Shown: positions 44,670 through 57,881 of the stretch, piece by piece
How the letters are laid out: each line of letters opens with the position of its first letter
Position numbering within the stretch: the stretch's first letter is position 1
Assembly: GCA_965153455.1 (NCBI GenBank)
Contig: OZ234498.1
Span: 6,758,001-6,822,000 of the forward strand
Length of the DNA stretch: 64,000 nucleotides
Origin: Sphagnum compactum
Lineage: Eukaryota > Bryophyta > Sphagnopsida > Sphagnales
Direction of reading: 5' to 3'
The notes under the pieces: model-generated
The model's input: the letters and a program-made list of their open reading frames with translations, nothing else
The model's database searches: none
What the model was told of the DNA's origin: nothing
Position numbers and translations under genes: made by a program

Positions 44670-46844
44670 TAGGGGGAAGCATATTTAGGCTTCTATGTTG
44701 GGGATTATTAAATCTCTTTGGCAATAGGAAGTTCCAAACTGAGTTGGGTAGATGAAAGATAGAGGAGACCTCCAGGGTGGGAAGTGGGAACCACATAACT
44801 AAGTACTCAAGTCTTTATTATCTAGTACTTTCTAGTTCCACTCTTCTTTCAAGGACAAAGAAAGAGATTAATGTATGTGAATAATTTGTCATGCAAGAGT
44901 AATTTTATTTTTTTTAAAAGGGATTTTAGAAGTGATGGTGAAAGTCATACCTGGTACATATTTGACTCAACTCGGCTGCCTGCATGACAAGCATATGGTC
45001 CAAAACTTTCACTCATGTTACTCCGCATGTAATTAACTTACATAAAAGTCGAGCTTGTGGAGACTCTGATCATAGTGCCGCAGGCATTTGTGTCATTGAG
45101 AAACAATTATTGTCTGTCAACTTACTTTAATACTTCATGATCAACCAGCCTGTAGAAGCCTAAACCGAGCACGTAGAGCACATTAACCAACAACCCTGAC
45201 AACCTAGACCAGACTCATAAACCACTCCAAGAAATCTCTTAGTGTATCTCGAGGGCACCTTATATGCCTCTATATAGAACCTCATCAATAGAGGAAGGAT
45301 CTTAAGCCTACTCTTGTAGAGCAGGAAGGAATTTACACCTATTGTACATATAGGATCCCTCCCACTCCTAAGGAGTGCGTGTAAGAACAAACCCTCCTCT
45401 GCCTCCTGTCGATGTAAGTTATGTACATTGGAGCTGCAATGTCCTGTTCCAAGCAAGCTGTCCATAATGCAGGAGCTCCTCATAAACTTGAGACTCTCTT
45501 CCATAACCATTCCACCGAATTCTATTGAATTGAAGATATAATCATTATGCTGAATCCAAATAAATCACATGGTGATCTCTCTGGGGGCAGCCCTATGCCT
45601 CATATTCTATGAAATTATCTAAATCTCTTGGAGGGTCCACTATTAAACAGTCATTGCTCTTTAGTAAACATTGTCCATCTGCTTCTAGGTAAATAAATGG
45701 ATTTCAACTCTTAAACCCCTCCCTGCTGGTTCCTTGTTTTGGCAGTGATTAAATTACTCTTTGGCTTCCCAACCCTTTGTTTGTGAAAGTGGCATATTTT
45801 GTACATGGCTGGGAAGTTGGAGGGTTCAGCCTTGTGCTAGAAAGCCCAGGCTAAGTAGCTATGGTCTAGCTTTTAGGAAACTAGTGAACAAAGGAAGATG
45901 CTGTCTCAGGTCATATATGTAAGAAACCTTAAGTCTTGCACCTAGGTGACTGTAATTAATGACATAGTTCTCTGGTTGAAACTTGCCAGTATATATGTTA
46001 AGCTTACTGGTTTTTTTGCCCTTTCTTCTTTTTCAGGAAATGTGCCCTAGACACATGGATCTCTTCAGTCAAAGACTGGCTACCTGTTACTATTATTATT
46101 ATTCACCATATATACATTCTCTCTGGCTTTCTTCTGAGCGGGTTGATTGGTTTCAAATTTGACACCAGACAGAGCTCCTCCCTTGCACCCCTTGGTCTAA
46201 CCTCTTCTTTCAGGCAGTGATTTGTTATTATTTTTTGTGGCACATTTTTTCTATAGGGTAAACAGGCCAGTGACTGAACACTTTGTGTCTCAGTCACCTC
46301 TGTCTCACTCAATCTGCCTCCTTTCCACCTACACTCTGAAGATAAAACATAGGCCCCTAGAAAGGGCATCCATGGTCGTTTAAATTGCTCAAAACCAGTA
46401 CAAAATGAGGAAGATATACTCCTTCAAAGTTTTGGGGGGGGGGGGGGGGCACCAATGAACACTATCTACCTGGCTATCAAATTGGATGAAAATTGGGATG
46501 AAACATTTTCTCAAAGTAAGTGTTCACTTTTGATCATAGGGCTCAAATCGCATGCAAAATAAGGCTTAGAGATCGACGATTATGGGTAAACATATTATTG
46601 TTCACCAAATCCACCGCCCCTTTCCCAAATGTCTGTGGGCGCAGGTTCATCACTCCCACCAAGCATCCAACTCTTAGTCATGTTGCTTGTTTTGAACTAC
46701 TTTGAGCTTGATGCTCTCAAGGTACTATCTATCTTTGGTTTGTGTTGAGTTTTGTGTTTGTGTTTGCAAGTGTATACGACTAATGCCCTCTCTCTCTGTG
46801 ATCAATGCCCTTTTCTCAAAATGCTCTAAGCTTTTGTAACTACT
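44670..46844. other. Intergenic; one 116-codon frame of unknown origin and a G16 run
   Basis: The frame at 45,510-45,160 (-) is open for 116 codons, with LFLHALLRSGRDPICTIGVN and VPSRYTKRFLGVVYESG. I do not recognise it and no flanking exons could be found. A run of 16 G lies at 46,434-46,449. The block at 46,388-46,420 (GCTCAAAACC...AAAATGAGGAAGATAT) also occurs at 59,251-59,286. Confidence 0.35.
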
Positions 46845-47960
46845 TGCAATGGCAATCGCATCCCCTTTCTAATCTCTTTCAACTTTCTCCTCCCTTCTCT
46901 CTCTCTTGTTGATCTTTATCATCTCTTTCATCTGCTAACAATGGTAACACATCTCTCTCCTCTCACAATTGTCTCTAAACTTTGAACTCAAAGCTTTCTT
47001 GCTACTGGCAATGGCGATTGATGCACTCTCTTTCCGCTCTCAACTATTTCAAAGCTTGGAACTTCGAGCTTTCATGTTGTTGGTGATGGTAATTGGCACC
47101 CCCCCTCTTTTCTTTCAGTTATCTTAAAGCTTTGAGCTTTGAACTTTCCTATTGTTGCAGATGGTAATCAATGCCCCCTTTCTTTTCTCTCAACTTTTTT
47201 AGAGTTCAAAGCTCTAAACTTTCTTGCTGTTAAAGATGGCGATGTGCCCCCCTTTCTCTTCTTTTAGAACTTAGAAATTTTAGTTCTCTTGTTATTAGCG
47301 ATGGCAATCCACCCCCCCCCCTCCTCTCTCAACTCCTTTAAAGCTCAAAGCTTTGAGCTCACAGTTTTGAACTCTCTTACTACTAGCAATGGTGATCCAA
47401 CCCCACCCCCCTTTTCCTCTCTCAACTCCCTCAAAGCTTATGCTTTAAGCTCTCTTGTTATCTCTGAGCTTAAAATTTTGAATTTTCTTGCTATTGGCAA
47501 TGGCAATCCACCCCCTTCTCTCTTCTCTCAACTTTTTTAGAGCTTCGAACTCTAAATTTTCTTATTATATTTAAGCTCAAAATTTTGAACTCTATTGCTG
47601 CTGGTGATAATGATCCACCCCCCCCCCCTCTTTCCTCTTTCGATTTTCTTCGAACTTTCAAAGCTCTAAGTTCTGTTGTTTTTTTTTAGCTCAAAATTTT
47701 GAACTCTTTTGTTGCTAGCAATGGCAATCCACCCCCTTTTCTCTTCTTTCAACTCTCTCAAAGCTTTTAAAGCTAAGAGTTCAAAGTTCTCTTGTTGTTT
47801 CTGAACTTATAATTATAAGTTCTTTTACTGTTGGTGATTGTGATTTCCCCTTTTCTTTTCCTCTCTCAACTCTCTCAGAGCTCTTAAAGTTTTTTATTGT
47901 CTCTGAGCTCAAAATTTTGAACTATCTTGTTGATGGTGATGGCAATCCACCCCTCCCTCT
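46845..47960 (+). repeat. Degenerate tandem repeat, ~70-117-bp units, ~13 copies
   Basis: A core of GCAATGGCAATCCACCCCC(T) followed by a TCTCTCAACT..CTCAAAGCT block and AGCTCAAAATTTTGAACTCTC recurs about 13 times. Cores lie at about 46,850, 46,940, 47,010, 47,085, 47,160, 47,236, 47,300, 47,390, 47,498, 47,605, 47,718, 47,835 and 47,935. The units contain C-runs and the inverted words AAAGCTTTGAGCT. Short frames such as 47,289-47,540 are by-products. Confidence 0.8.
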
Positions 47961-49296
47961 CTTTTCTCAACTTTCTCAAAGCTGAAAGTTCTTTTGTTGT
48001 TATTTTTTTCTTCTCAACCATCTTAGCTACTACAATTAATGCCCCCTCTCTCCTTTAGACCCAGACTTGTCGATTATTTTCAACCTTCCCTCTTTCATCA
48101 ACCTCCTCTTGATCCTTTCCCATTTCTTAGTTGTTGTTCATGGTTCTTTATATTTGTTATTACTTTTTTTCTCATATGTTGTTATATTGATATATTTATC
48201 TCTTCTATTGTTCAACTGCTACATTGTTCTCAATTTTTGCTCAATTGTCCTTCAACTATTACCTTTTTTTCAACTACTATTACCTTATTTCATCTATTAT
48301 TCAATTGGTATTTTTTTTCATCTATTGTTCAATTGCACTACCCAATTTTATTACTTGTTTAGTTCACATGTCTTCCTTCTCCTTTCTTTTGCCTACTTTG
48401 ATTTCCTTTTGCAATTACCTTTTCCATTGTTTTTTCCTTAGGATGTCTAGGTATTCAGAACTAGTTACAAACATGTGACTGAGAATAATCAATTAATGGT
48501 TATTTTCCCTTGGTGTGTCTTGCGGATAAATGAGGCAATGATAGTAAATTATGCACCTTCATGAATTCTTGGGTCACATTTAGAGACAATTGAGTTTCTT
48601 GTAACAACAATTCCTAAGTATTTTCAAGATTACCCTCATGTTGGTTTACAACATCAATCTTTGTTGGCTACTAGTAAATATCATTGTGAGGCTATGGGGC
48701 ATATTTACATAGGAGTGTTGGTCATTTTGTGACATGTAGATATGTACATCTTCATATCTTGGATGCTAATCTTTTTTGGCTATATGGAGAAGTTCTACAG
48801 CAACAAATTCCTCCCCCCATTGAGGATTATTCTTAGCTTCCTCCTCTGTTGTGTAATTTTCCATTTCTTATAAGGGACTATTAAGTTCATGATTGCTTAT
48901 CTCTTCCTGGTCCCAACCTCCAACAACTTAGTGGAGGCCATTATGGCCCCACCAAAGGTATGTCATTTTCTTCCCCATAAACAACCTAAAAATCCAAAAA
49001 ATGTAATAAATCTAAAATTTTTGTTATAGCATGTTCTAAAATTACTATAGTAGACTATAATTCTACAAAATCATCACAATCTAAATCAACATCTTCTGTT
49101 ATTGTGCATGTAGTGGGGATAAATGTATAGGAACAATTGATACGATTTAGTGGATCTGTAACTCTCTTGAAGCTCCTTGATGTAGCATTTCAACCTATGG
49201 ATTTTTGGATCCAACACTAATCTAGATATTTTCATAACCATTAATTGTAAATATGGTCTACGATTTCAACTTGTATGTTTGATGTTGATCCCTTTT
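47961..49296. other. T/C-rich intergenic DNA, no gene recognised
   Basis: 48,060-48,440 is extremely T-rich, so all + frames encode Phe/Leu/Ser-rich strings resembling membrane segments. This reflects composition only. 48,480-49,260 holds nothing recognised. Confidence 0.45.
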
Positions 49297-49600
49297 TTAC
49301 ATGCTCTACTTTCACCTTTTGCAAATCTACTTTTGAACCTAGTTTTTACTCTTCTACGTGCTCTATTTCGCCTTTTGCAAATCTACTTTTGAACCTAGTT
49401 TTACTCTTCTATGTGCTCTACTTTCACCTTTTGCAAATTTATTTGAACCTAGTTTTTGCATTTCTACATGCTTTACTTTCACCTTTTGCAAATCTACTTT
49501 TGAACCTAATTTTTGTTTTTTTACGTGCTTTACTTTCACCTTTTATGAATCTACTTTTGAACCTAGTTTTGTTTTTTTACTTGCTCTACTTTCTCTTTGG
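49297..49600 (+). repeat. 56-bp tandem repeat, about 5-6 copies
   Basis: The word CACCTTTTGCAAATCTACTTTTGAACCTAGTTTT with CTTCTACGTGCTCTACTTT recurs about every 56-57 bp from 49,297. The last unit, near 49,600, decays into CTCTTTGGGACC. Frames at 49,275-49,675 are open because stop codons happen to be absent from the unit. Confidence 0.8.
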
Positions 49601-52600
49601 GACCTGTGTTTTGCAAATAAACTTTCAAACTTGGACTATTATTCTCTACATGTTCTATTGTCACTAGCAGATTAAATTCCTCAAAACAATAGCATTAGGA
49701 CCTAGGAATCTAAGCAAAGTTGGAACTATTCTTCTACCTTAACTCATAGAGAGGACATAATTGGAGTTCAGATTAAAAGCAAAAAGTGATGTATTCATTT
49801 GATGTAAGCTTTGTTGCAGTTTAATCTTTGATTTATGCCTTTTTTTTGGAGGGAATATTCAATTTTTATGTGTAGTAGGAATTTTTGGGGGACTGTCCTT
49901 TGGGGCTAATAAATGTACATTGCCTTAAAGGATTCAAAGAAAAGATGTCCTTTGTTAATCCTTGTGCATTGTATTCTTGTTAGGTTTAAGGTTTATTAAT
50001 GAATAATTCCATGCCCTTTAATGTGAGCCTAAACCTCCATAACCAAATAATCAATTTTTTATTTGCATTTTGCTTAATATGTTGGTTCTCTGAAAAACAA
50101 TAAAACCCACCCAAGTATGTGCATTAGAATGGGTTGGTCCTCTCCCATAACCAAACATGACTACACATATAATGTGTTAATCCTTTCCCATAACCAAATA
50201 TGACTACATATGACAATGTGCCTTTTTTTGTTATTTTTCCCATGCCCATAATTGTACACAAAAAAAAATTTATTTGGATTATATGAAAAGACCAAACATA
50301 TTTTTTCAAGACCAGGTGTTCAATCATTGGGTTGCATTCAAACGCTTGCACAAAAGACTACAACCATTCATTGGTGTTGGTCTATACAAGAAGGGTGTTT
50401 GGTCATCGGGTGATGATCGATGAGGGGCATGTTTACCTTATTACAAAAACTTGAGAAAAACTTGGAAGAAATTTGAGTGAAAAAATGTTTTTTTTGTGTT
50501 AAATGTGTTTTTCTAGCAAAAAGTTCATCATTTTTTTTAAATCCCAAATTTGAGATGAATTGCTTCAAGGTGGGGACTTTGCATTTCCTAATGTTTGCAC
50601 CAATGTTTTTCATGACTAATGTAGCCTACAAAAGGTCCAAACTTATGAAGGTTAGTTTTTAATCATATCCCATTAACACATAGGTAGATTATACAAATCA
50701 AATTTTCAAACAAAACACTCATGGATACACCATACTAAGCATTCACAACACAAAGGATGAAACTTATATGTTTTGGGGTTAGGATCACCTATGCCACCAA
50801 AAAATGGGGAGTTCATCACACATATTTAAACACCTTGTTTTGTGACAATTGTTTCTCAAAAGCAAATATGTTTACAATTATGAATTATTCCATAATCAGA
50901 ATGATTTAGTTACAACATGGGTTCATTACACAAAAAGATTCTTCCAAGGCTTAATACCAAATTAATGATATGAAATCATGAAAGGGCAATTTAGCTTAAA
51001 GCTTTCACCTTCCATTCATCAACATCTACTAAACATCATGAATCCCTCAACTTCAAGTCAATAGCATAATGCCACATATTAATATTTTAAAACTATCATA
51101 TTTTTATGGATGAATCACTAAATAATTTGAAATCTACTTTCCTAGCATCTATTAAAGTCCAAGTAATTGACACTTACTTGTGCCTAAGTCAAAATAGTTA
51201 ACCAAATCGTTTATTAGTCCAACTTGTAAACCCCTAGTAAAAAAATATATAAGCATAAGACCCATAAGGACCATTATTTATTTCCCATATCCATCCATCT
51301 TTCTACCCATAAGTTGTAACTCTTCTTATTTGCAAATTCAACAATTATTAACCCATTTTGGTATTACAAGATCACCATTTCATTTCCCATCCTTTTAGTA
51401 TCTTTCAACCCAAGGTGTTCAACAAAGGTTGGATGTATCTCATGCAAATTGTTTAATTTTGTTTCTTCAATAATATTTGCATCTAAGGCAAACACTAAAT
51501 GTTAAAATTCTACATTACCTACATCAAACAAGGTATTCTATTTGGGGTATTATGTAAAGGAACTTTTTTCCCAACTATTATTACATTTTTTTTGAATATA
51601 CACATATTTAAATCAATCTAGATTTAATCATAAATTTTGGTTTGCATCAAATTTTGATACTTTATGTTTATTTAATCATTTAATTATATTTATAGTTAAG
51701 TTGTGAGGAATGATGAAAATACATAAAATCATATGATAAAACTAAATTTTTAACATACCACGTGTATTTAACCTTTCTTTTGATTATATAATTGGGAGTT
51801 GACAAAACAAAATACTAATATAAAATGTATTTTTCAAAAAAGATTAAACTATCAATTATGTGGAAGGATCCTTCATTTCACATTTTTCCACATTTGATTT
51901 TTAGTTCATTTATTAGTGTTAATTCAATTAGTAACCTAGTAATTGAACTTAACAACAATTAATACTTAAATTTTTAGTACATTTTTTTAATCAATATAAA
52001 AATAATGCATACCTTATGTTAATTTTATTTTGGTTTTAAAAATAAGCAATCTTATTATAAAATTTATTGAATTATATATTGTACGAAACAACCAATATAT
52101 GGGACCTTATTTATTTATTGAATGATGTGTAAATTCAAAGAAGACTATCCACCCCCCCTCCCCCCTTCCCCCCTTGGCTCCCCAAAATACCAAATTATTT
52201 ATATTTGTAATTTTTCAATGGGAATTGGGCCTTAATTGCTCACCTTGGAGTTAGTTTCAACACGACACAAATGTATTTTAATCCTTTCAATGTTAATAAA
52301 TGTTGTTGAAGGCCTCATAATTAGTGATTTTTTCATCGCATTTTGTCATTTATTGGAAAAACAAATGCAAACTTTTTGGACAAATGTGATTTTTTAGTGT
52401 AAATTTCGTTTTGTTAATTTCTTGTAAAAAAATTTCCAAGCTATTTATATCAAAAATAAAATAAAACTTACACTTAATGTTATCGCTTAAAGCATGTAAG
52501 GACGTACAATCCAAATATTTGGGAGGTCATGCCAACCTCTTATGCCATTTGTTATGCATTTAAAAAAGACCCAATAGGTACTGAAGCAAAAAGAGGGACA

Positions 52601-52859
52601 AAGTTTGGACTATCCAACAATTTGGGTAGCATGTTGAAACTTGCTAGGAAGAGCTTACAATTTTGAAATAAACATTTCCAAATCAAAGATTAAAAACAAA
52701 TGATATGGAGTTTCTCCACTCAAACCATGAAGAATGTTGTGTGGTAGCCCATTTGGCAATCAAGCCAAACATGTTGAGGTTAAAGAAACAGTGTGACCAC
52801 TCTTGTTATCAATTTTCCAAAAACTCACATCACCATTTTTATCAAAGCTTGATAATAGT
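49601..52859. other. AT-rich intergenic DNA, no gene recognised
   Basis: A local duplication occurs at about 50,135-50,210: TCCTCTCCCATAACCAAACATGACTACA versus TCCTTTCCCATAACCAAATATGACTACA. A C-rich tract lies at 52,150-52,175. 51,500-52,100 is nearly pure AT with no open frame. Confidence 0.45.
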
Positions 52860-55800
52860 CGTCTCTCAAAAGATAAATTCTTTTCTCAAAAACCCTAATG
52901 GATTAGAAAAATTTCCCATCCCTTATCATCACATGTGTGACCATTCTTTTTTTAAAATAATTATGTGCCAAATATTTTGCCTTAAAGTGATACATGAAAA
53001 ACCTTCAAATATCTCCTTAGCAATTCTCATTGTTTTTCATTACCACCTTTCACAATGCATATTCTTCAACCATCTTCTTTTTTATTTTGACCACTGTCTT
53101 TATATCCCACAAATATGTAAGGACCTTCCCAACCAATAGACAAACTTCTTTTCTTGGCCTTGTCATTTTCACTCACACTTCATCATCACCAAAATTCACA
53201 TACATTTATTTTCCCTTGTGACTTGAAGAATACCACCTTTACTTCTTTTTTTTGTTAATTCCACATTAGCAAGAGTTGAAATGTAGAAATTGGTAATCAA
53301 TTTTAGTTTATTCACCATCTATTTAACAACACCTTAGCATTTGCATCCACTTTATCTTTTGACATAAGGGTAAAAACACACTATAATGTACTTTTATGGA
53401 AGTCACAATGGCAATTTTTCTGGTTTTGTCAAGTCTTGGCTTTTACAACTCAAATGCATTTAATTTTTAAAAAATATATAAGTTAAAATTTTGAAACATT
53501 TACTCTAGTCCTTATAACTTTGAAAAAAATACACCAAAAAGTTCAATACTTAGTGAAAAATGAACTTTACAATGTTGGCCACATCTAATGTCTAATGTCA
53601 CAATTCTTTTTTTAATGGTTATGAATTATTTTCTTCTAGTGGATTTAGAAGACATGTTCAAAATTTAGGGGGTCCTACATTGTAGGCTCATAACATTTAA
53701 AATGAAAAAATCAAACAGAAAATTCTCTCTCATTTAAAAAAAAAATCAAAATGAAGACCTCAGAATTCATAAAGTCCATTTAGATATTCAAATTGATTTT
53801 TCCAAGAACCATATTTATAGAGATGTTTTTTAAGGTTTAAATTAAAAGCACATGAACTTGGATATGGAAAAAAATGTTAACTTCAACATGATTTGAATGT
53901 TTTTATGTGAAAGCACACTAGATTTGGACTTCGAAAATGGACTTTCAATCGTCGTTTTTGGTCCACCTTGATGTGCTTTTGCCCATAAACCATTCAAACT
54001 ATTATTGACTTTTAGTTTGAACAACCTATCAATATCATGTAAGGCAAGTATTCATTGTTGGATTATATACCCCATCTATACCTTAACATGACACACACCA
54101 ACTATAAATCCCAATCTTGTGTGTGCTTTAATGAGTTTACTGTAATATTCAAACCATGTTAAGTGCTCTTGTTCATCCTTCAACCATGTCATTGCACCAC
54201 AACCATTATAACACTTTGTACTGATGCAAAATACCATAGGTGACATAAAGTTCTTGAAACTATCATCTCAAATTCTCCTCCATTTTCAATCAAAACAAAC
54301 CTTAGAACCCCAACCTTGCATATTATTTATTTTTAGAAAATTAGTTGCTTTGGGCACTTTATGATCTTTCAATGCCTTGGCTTCAGACCACTTGGAGTAA
54401 TGTTCAAAAGCCACCATCACATGTACTTATTTCCATTAAATGTCTTTGGCAAAGGTCCAATAATGTTCAATGGGGTGCAATCACAAAAACATGACCCACT
54501 ACCAGTGTACTTGGTTTTAATGTGCAAATGGAAACAAATCATGTGGAAATCTATTGTGAAATGGAAATATTTTCATGTACTATCATTTAATATGTATTTA
54601 TAAAACTTCTTATAAAGTTTGAAGTGTTTCAAGAATTTTGGCATGTTCAAAAAGATTTTTCTACATTGTAACTAATCTTAACAATCCTTTCATAACACTA
54701 ATTAACACAATTTTTGAGATTTTTTATAAAAAAATTCATGCTTTCAATGCATTATTATGTATCATCATTTTTGGTGTTTTAATACATTTTTTCCATAAAC
54801 ATAACCATAATTTCAATTTTTTAATATTAAATCACTCTGGATGGAGAAGAAATTTGAAATTTTGAATTAAAAAGTATTTAAAAATAATTATGATGATTTG
54901 AAATTTGAGCTTAAAATTATTTTGAATTTTACTTGTAATGTATTTTAAAAACTTAGTTGACATTTGGTTAATTTGTAAAGAAGCAATAATAACAAAAATA
55001 TGAACAATGAACAAAGCCTTCCAATGTCTTTCCAATAACCAAAGCACAAAAGGGTGTGCATGAGTCATGTTTACATGTTTGCACCCAATGCCACTCTATA
55101 GGATAAATCAAATTCAAATATTGTTGACTTGTATCATGTTAACCAAATTCATAAATAACACCTAGGTCCTAGAAATTAGTTCATGGTCCATTTTGCACAT
55201 GTATGATGCATTTTTCTACATTGATTACTACTCCAACCTTGATTTAAAAATCAAGGCTAAATACACACATCACATGTGTTTATGTCAATTGTAATAAATA
55301 AATAAATTAATGATTGTTTGTTGCCAACCTTCATAGGCTTGTCTATTTTCCCCAATTGCTTGTGTAATGACTTCTAAAGAACTTTTGTACATTTTTGAAC
55401 TTGTCACTAAATGCATCAAACCAAACTTGGAAACATTTGTATCAACCAATCCTTCCACAATTCATTGTTCGTTTCTATGGTGAAATATCAAAATGTCTTC
55501 CATCTTGGTACCTTATTCATACATACGCTTCTCACCACATGTTGTGGGATTAAAGATTGCAATGTCCTTAGTTTTTTCATTCTTTTTCAAGTTCTAAAGA
55601 CCCTTACAAGGCTCTCCAAATATTCCAACTCACCTAGAAATACAAAAATGGTCTCCATTGACATATGTGAGATCTTTCTTTTATGGACATGTTAGTATCT
55701 TAAATCTCATAATAACTTCCTTATTCAGCGATGGTTCTTCACTATATGATTGTGTGGTCATACCTTCTCCATCTAAAGCATCAACTCCTTTTGTCTCCTT

Positions 55801-56765
55801 TGTCCAAATTGCAATAGGCATTGTCCTTCTAGGTACTTAGACACCAAAAAATAGTGTTACATGGGGTTGCATAGCTTGTTCAGCTACTTGGGGGTTATTA
55901 CTTCATTGTCCTTCATAATTTTAAATATTTTGTTGTTCAAATGATGGTTCTTTTGCCTTCCTTTGACACCTTTTTTATAAATGCCATCACCCACCATAGA
56001 AAGTATACTTAATGCACAATATTTTGTTTTTTTGGCCTTGACCACATTTTGCATGATTAGATACTTTGTTATAGTTTATGGTGCCATGTTTTTTCTAACT
56101 TGCAACTAGAGAATCCTTTGATAGTGCTTGGAGATTTAACGGTAGCACCAAATCTCTATTCAAAGTCCTTGTTGAATAAATGAATCATAATGGTTTCAAA
56201 AGCTTGCACATGTTTTTTTGTAATTGTATTTCCCATCATTTCCTCCTACTTCTCTTTTAATGGCTCAAAGCAAGTTTCCCCAATTTCATCAAGCACTCAA
56301 TTGACTTTGATATCAACATCTCCTCCATATTTGCAAAATTCCACACAACATGGAGCTTTCAAATTTTGAAATGTAGCCTCACCATGAAACATCTTCTATT
56401 ATTTATATCAAAGATAAGTCCCTTTTGAATAAATTTTCCAATATGCCATCATTAACTTGTAGTCCTTCGCTTAGGCTTTTGTTTTATCACATCTAGCTTG
56501 GCCTTAAGTTCTTCTTGATCAATAGTCCATACTTTTGTGTCAACTAATTGTGCAACTCAATCCAGTTCAAGGTCATTGGATTTAAATGCCTATACTAGTT
56601 GCATACCTTCCTTCTTAAATTTAATTTTGGAATCTTGAAGCTTGTCTTGATAGATACCATGAACATCAACAACCATTCCAAATCACTCCACCCAATCATC
56701 AACATCTTCATAGGCCCTACCCAAAACTTTCATATTGAGAATCACAACGTGTTTTTATGTTGAGT
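52860..56765 (-). mobile_element. Decayed Ty3/gypsy-like retrotransposon
   Basis: Read on the - strand from 56,765 downward: a gag-like segment (VLGRAYEDVDDWVE near 56,720, KLQDSKIKFKKEGMQLV near 56,640) extends to about 55,900. A clear integrase catalytic-core segment follows near 54,460-54,350, reading GPLPKTFNGN and MVAFEHYSKWSEAKALKDHK, close to the Ty3/gypsy consensus with KW-EA. Later, GPYIFVGYKDSGQNKK and a RRYLKVFHVSL-like end at about 53,140-52,980 resemble the integrase C-terminal region. Many stops and frameshifts interrupt it, and no LTRs were found. The gag-to-integrase gap is about 1.4 kb and shows no protease, reverse transcriptase or RNase H motifs, so a large internal deletion is likely. 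Confidence 0.65.
54340..54475 (-). pseudogene. Integrase core fragment (Ty3/gypsy type)
   Basis: This is the most recognisable part of the relic. It reads GPLPKTFNGN, then with shifts MVAFEHYSKWSEAKALKDHK. In intact elements the equivalent region contains the first catalytic Asp of the DDE triad upstream of GPLP. The corresponding residue is not clear here, and the second Asp region is garbled. Confidence 0.65.
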
Positions 56766-57844
56766 TTTAGTCAAATGGTGATTTTTTTCAAAATGGCCAA
56801 GCACATGCTTTTAAAGTTTTTGGTCACTAATTCGACATTTTTAAAATCACCAAATTCTATATTAAGTTCCAATAGAGCTATAGACAAAAATATAGCAGCA
56901 TGTTGAATTGGGCCAAAAATATAGAAGGATGAAAATTTCAAGGTTTCAACAATCAAGTATAACTATGCAAGGTCTCTCCAATGATTTAGTTTCATTGGTA
57001 ACCCAATGGAGTCAACTACTCCATGTACTCTCTAGGTTCAATGTTCAACAACTCTTGGCAAATCTGGTCGAGCAAGGCCAATTTTAGTTTTCGGTTTTCC
57101 AAATCCCCCTCCTAACAAGTATTTATTTGCAAACTTTAGTCACAAGTAACGGTATTGAGCATTCATGCGTATGCAAAGCACAAGCAGAAATTTTTCAGCA
57201 GTTGTAGAGGCCACATTATCAAGTGAAATCTATCCTCTACAAATGATGAGGCATTTCAAAAACCAGAATGACCACTCCAGTGGGCAGTTTGCCACATTTT
57301 GAAAATGCCTTGCCTCTTTTAGCATTTTCCCTGTGATACCCATTGTGGGTATCACAATGGGTATCACAAGAAAAATTTCATAATAATTATGTGAATGCAC
57401 CTTAGGCAGCCACTTATTTTGGGGACACTCTGCTCCAAGGCTGTCACCACCCTAAACATGAGAAATCCAGAGGGCTTCTTCTGGTGGGACAAAGCATTCA
57501 CACCTTTTTACTAGGAAAGAAACTGGTTTGCTTCCTCATTCATCAACAGCAAGCAAGAAGCAGGAAATAGAGAAAAATTGTTATGTACTTTTGGAACCCA
57601 CCATTATCAGCAGTGTGTACAGACAAGTGAGACTCACAAACTTTGATTGGTTTTCAAAGCTCTCCAGCTCCTTGTTGTCTGAGAGCTGCCCCTTTTTCTG
57701 TTGGGGGTGGGTCCACAGCACACATTCTCGAATACTGTAATAAGGAGCCTTTTTTTCCCCTCTTTTTTTCTACTTTTTTTTCTCCTTTAAAAAAATGTAT
57801 TTATTGTTTTCCTTCACTATCAAGCTGTTTGTGTATGTGTGCAC
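56766..57844. other. Intergenic, no gene recognised
   Basis: A direct repeat, GGGTATCACAATGGGTATCACAA, sits at 57,346-57,369. A GAGGCATTTCAAAAACC word at 57,248 is the inverse of the GAAATGCCCC word near 41,692. The 57,500-57,780 stretch is more GC-balanced and open in two frames, but without a recognisable protein. Confidence 0.35.

Positions 57845-57881
<37 letters not shown>
57845..57881 (+). repeat. Compound (TG)n(AG)n microsatellite
   Basis: TGTGTGTGTGTG runs directly into about 12 GA dinucleotides. Confidence 0.9.

Noticed and set aside
48039-48478. Phe/Leu-rich frames resembling membrane proteins
   Set aside because: Extreme T-richness of this stretch gives Phe/Leu codons in every frame.
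49275-49675. Two overlapping frames of 105 and 130 codons
   Set aside because: They are by-products of the 56-bp array; two frames open over the same DNA and low-complexity Phe/Leu-rich products.
52705-53139. 144-codon frame on the + strand
   Set aside because: It is antisense to the integrase C-terminal part of the gypsy-like relic and has no domain of its own.
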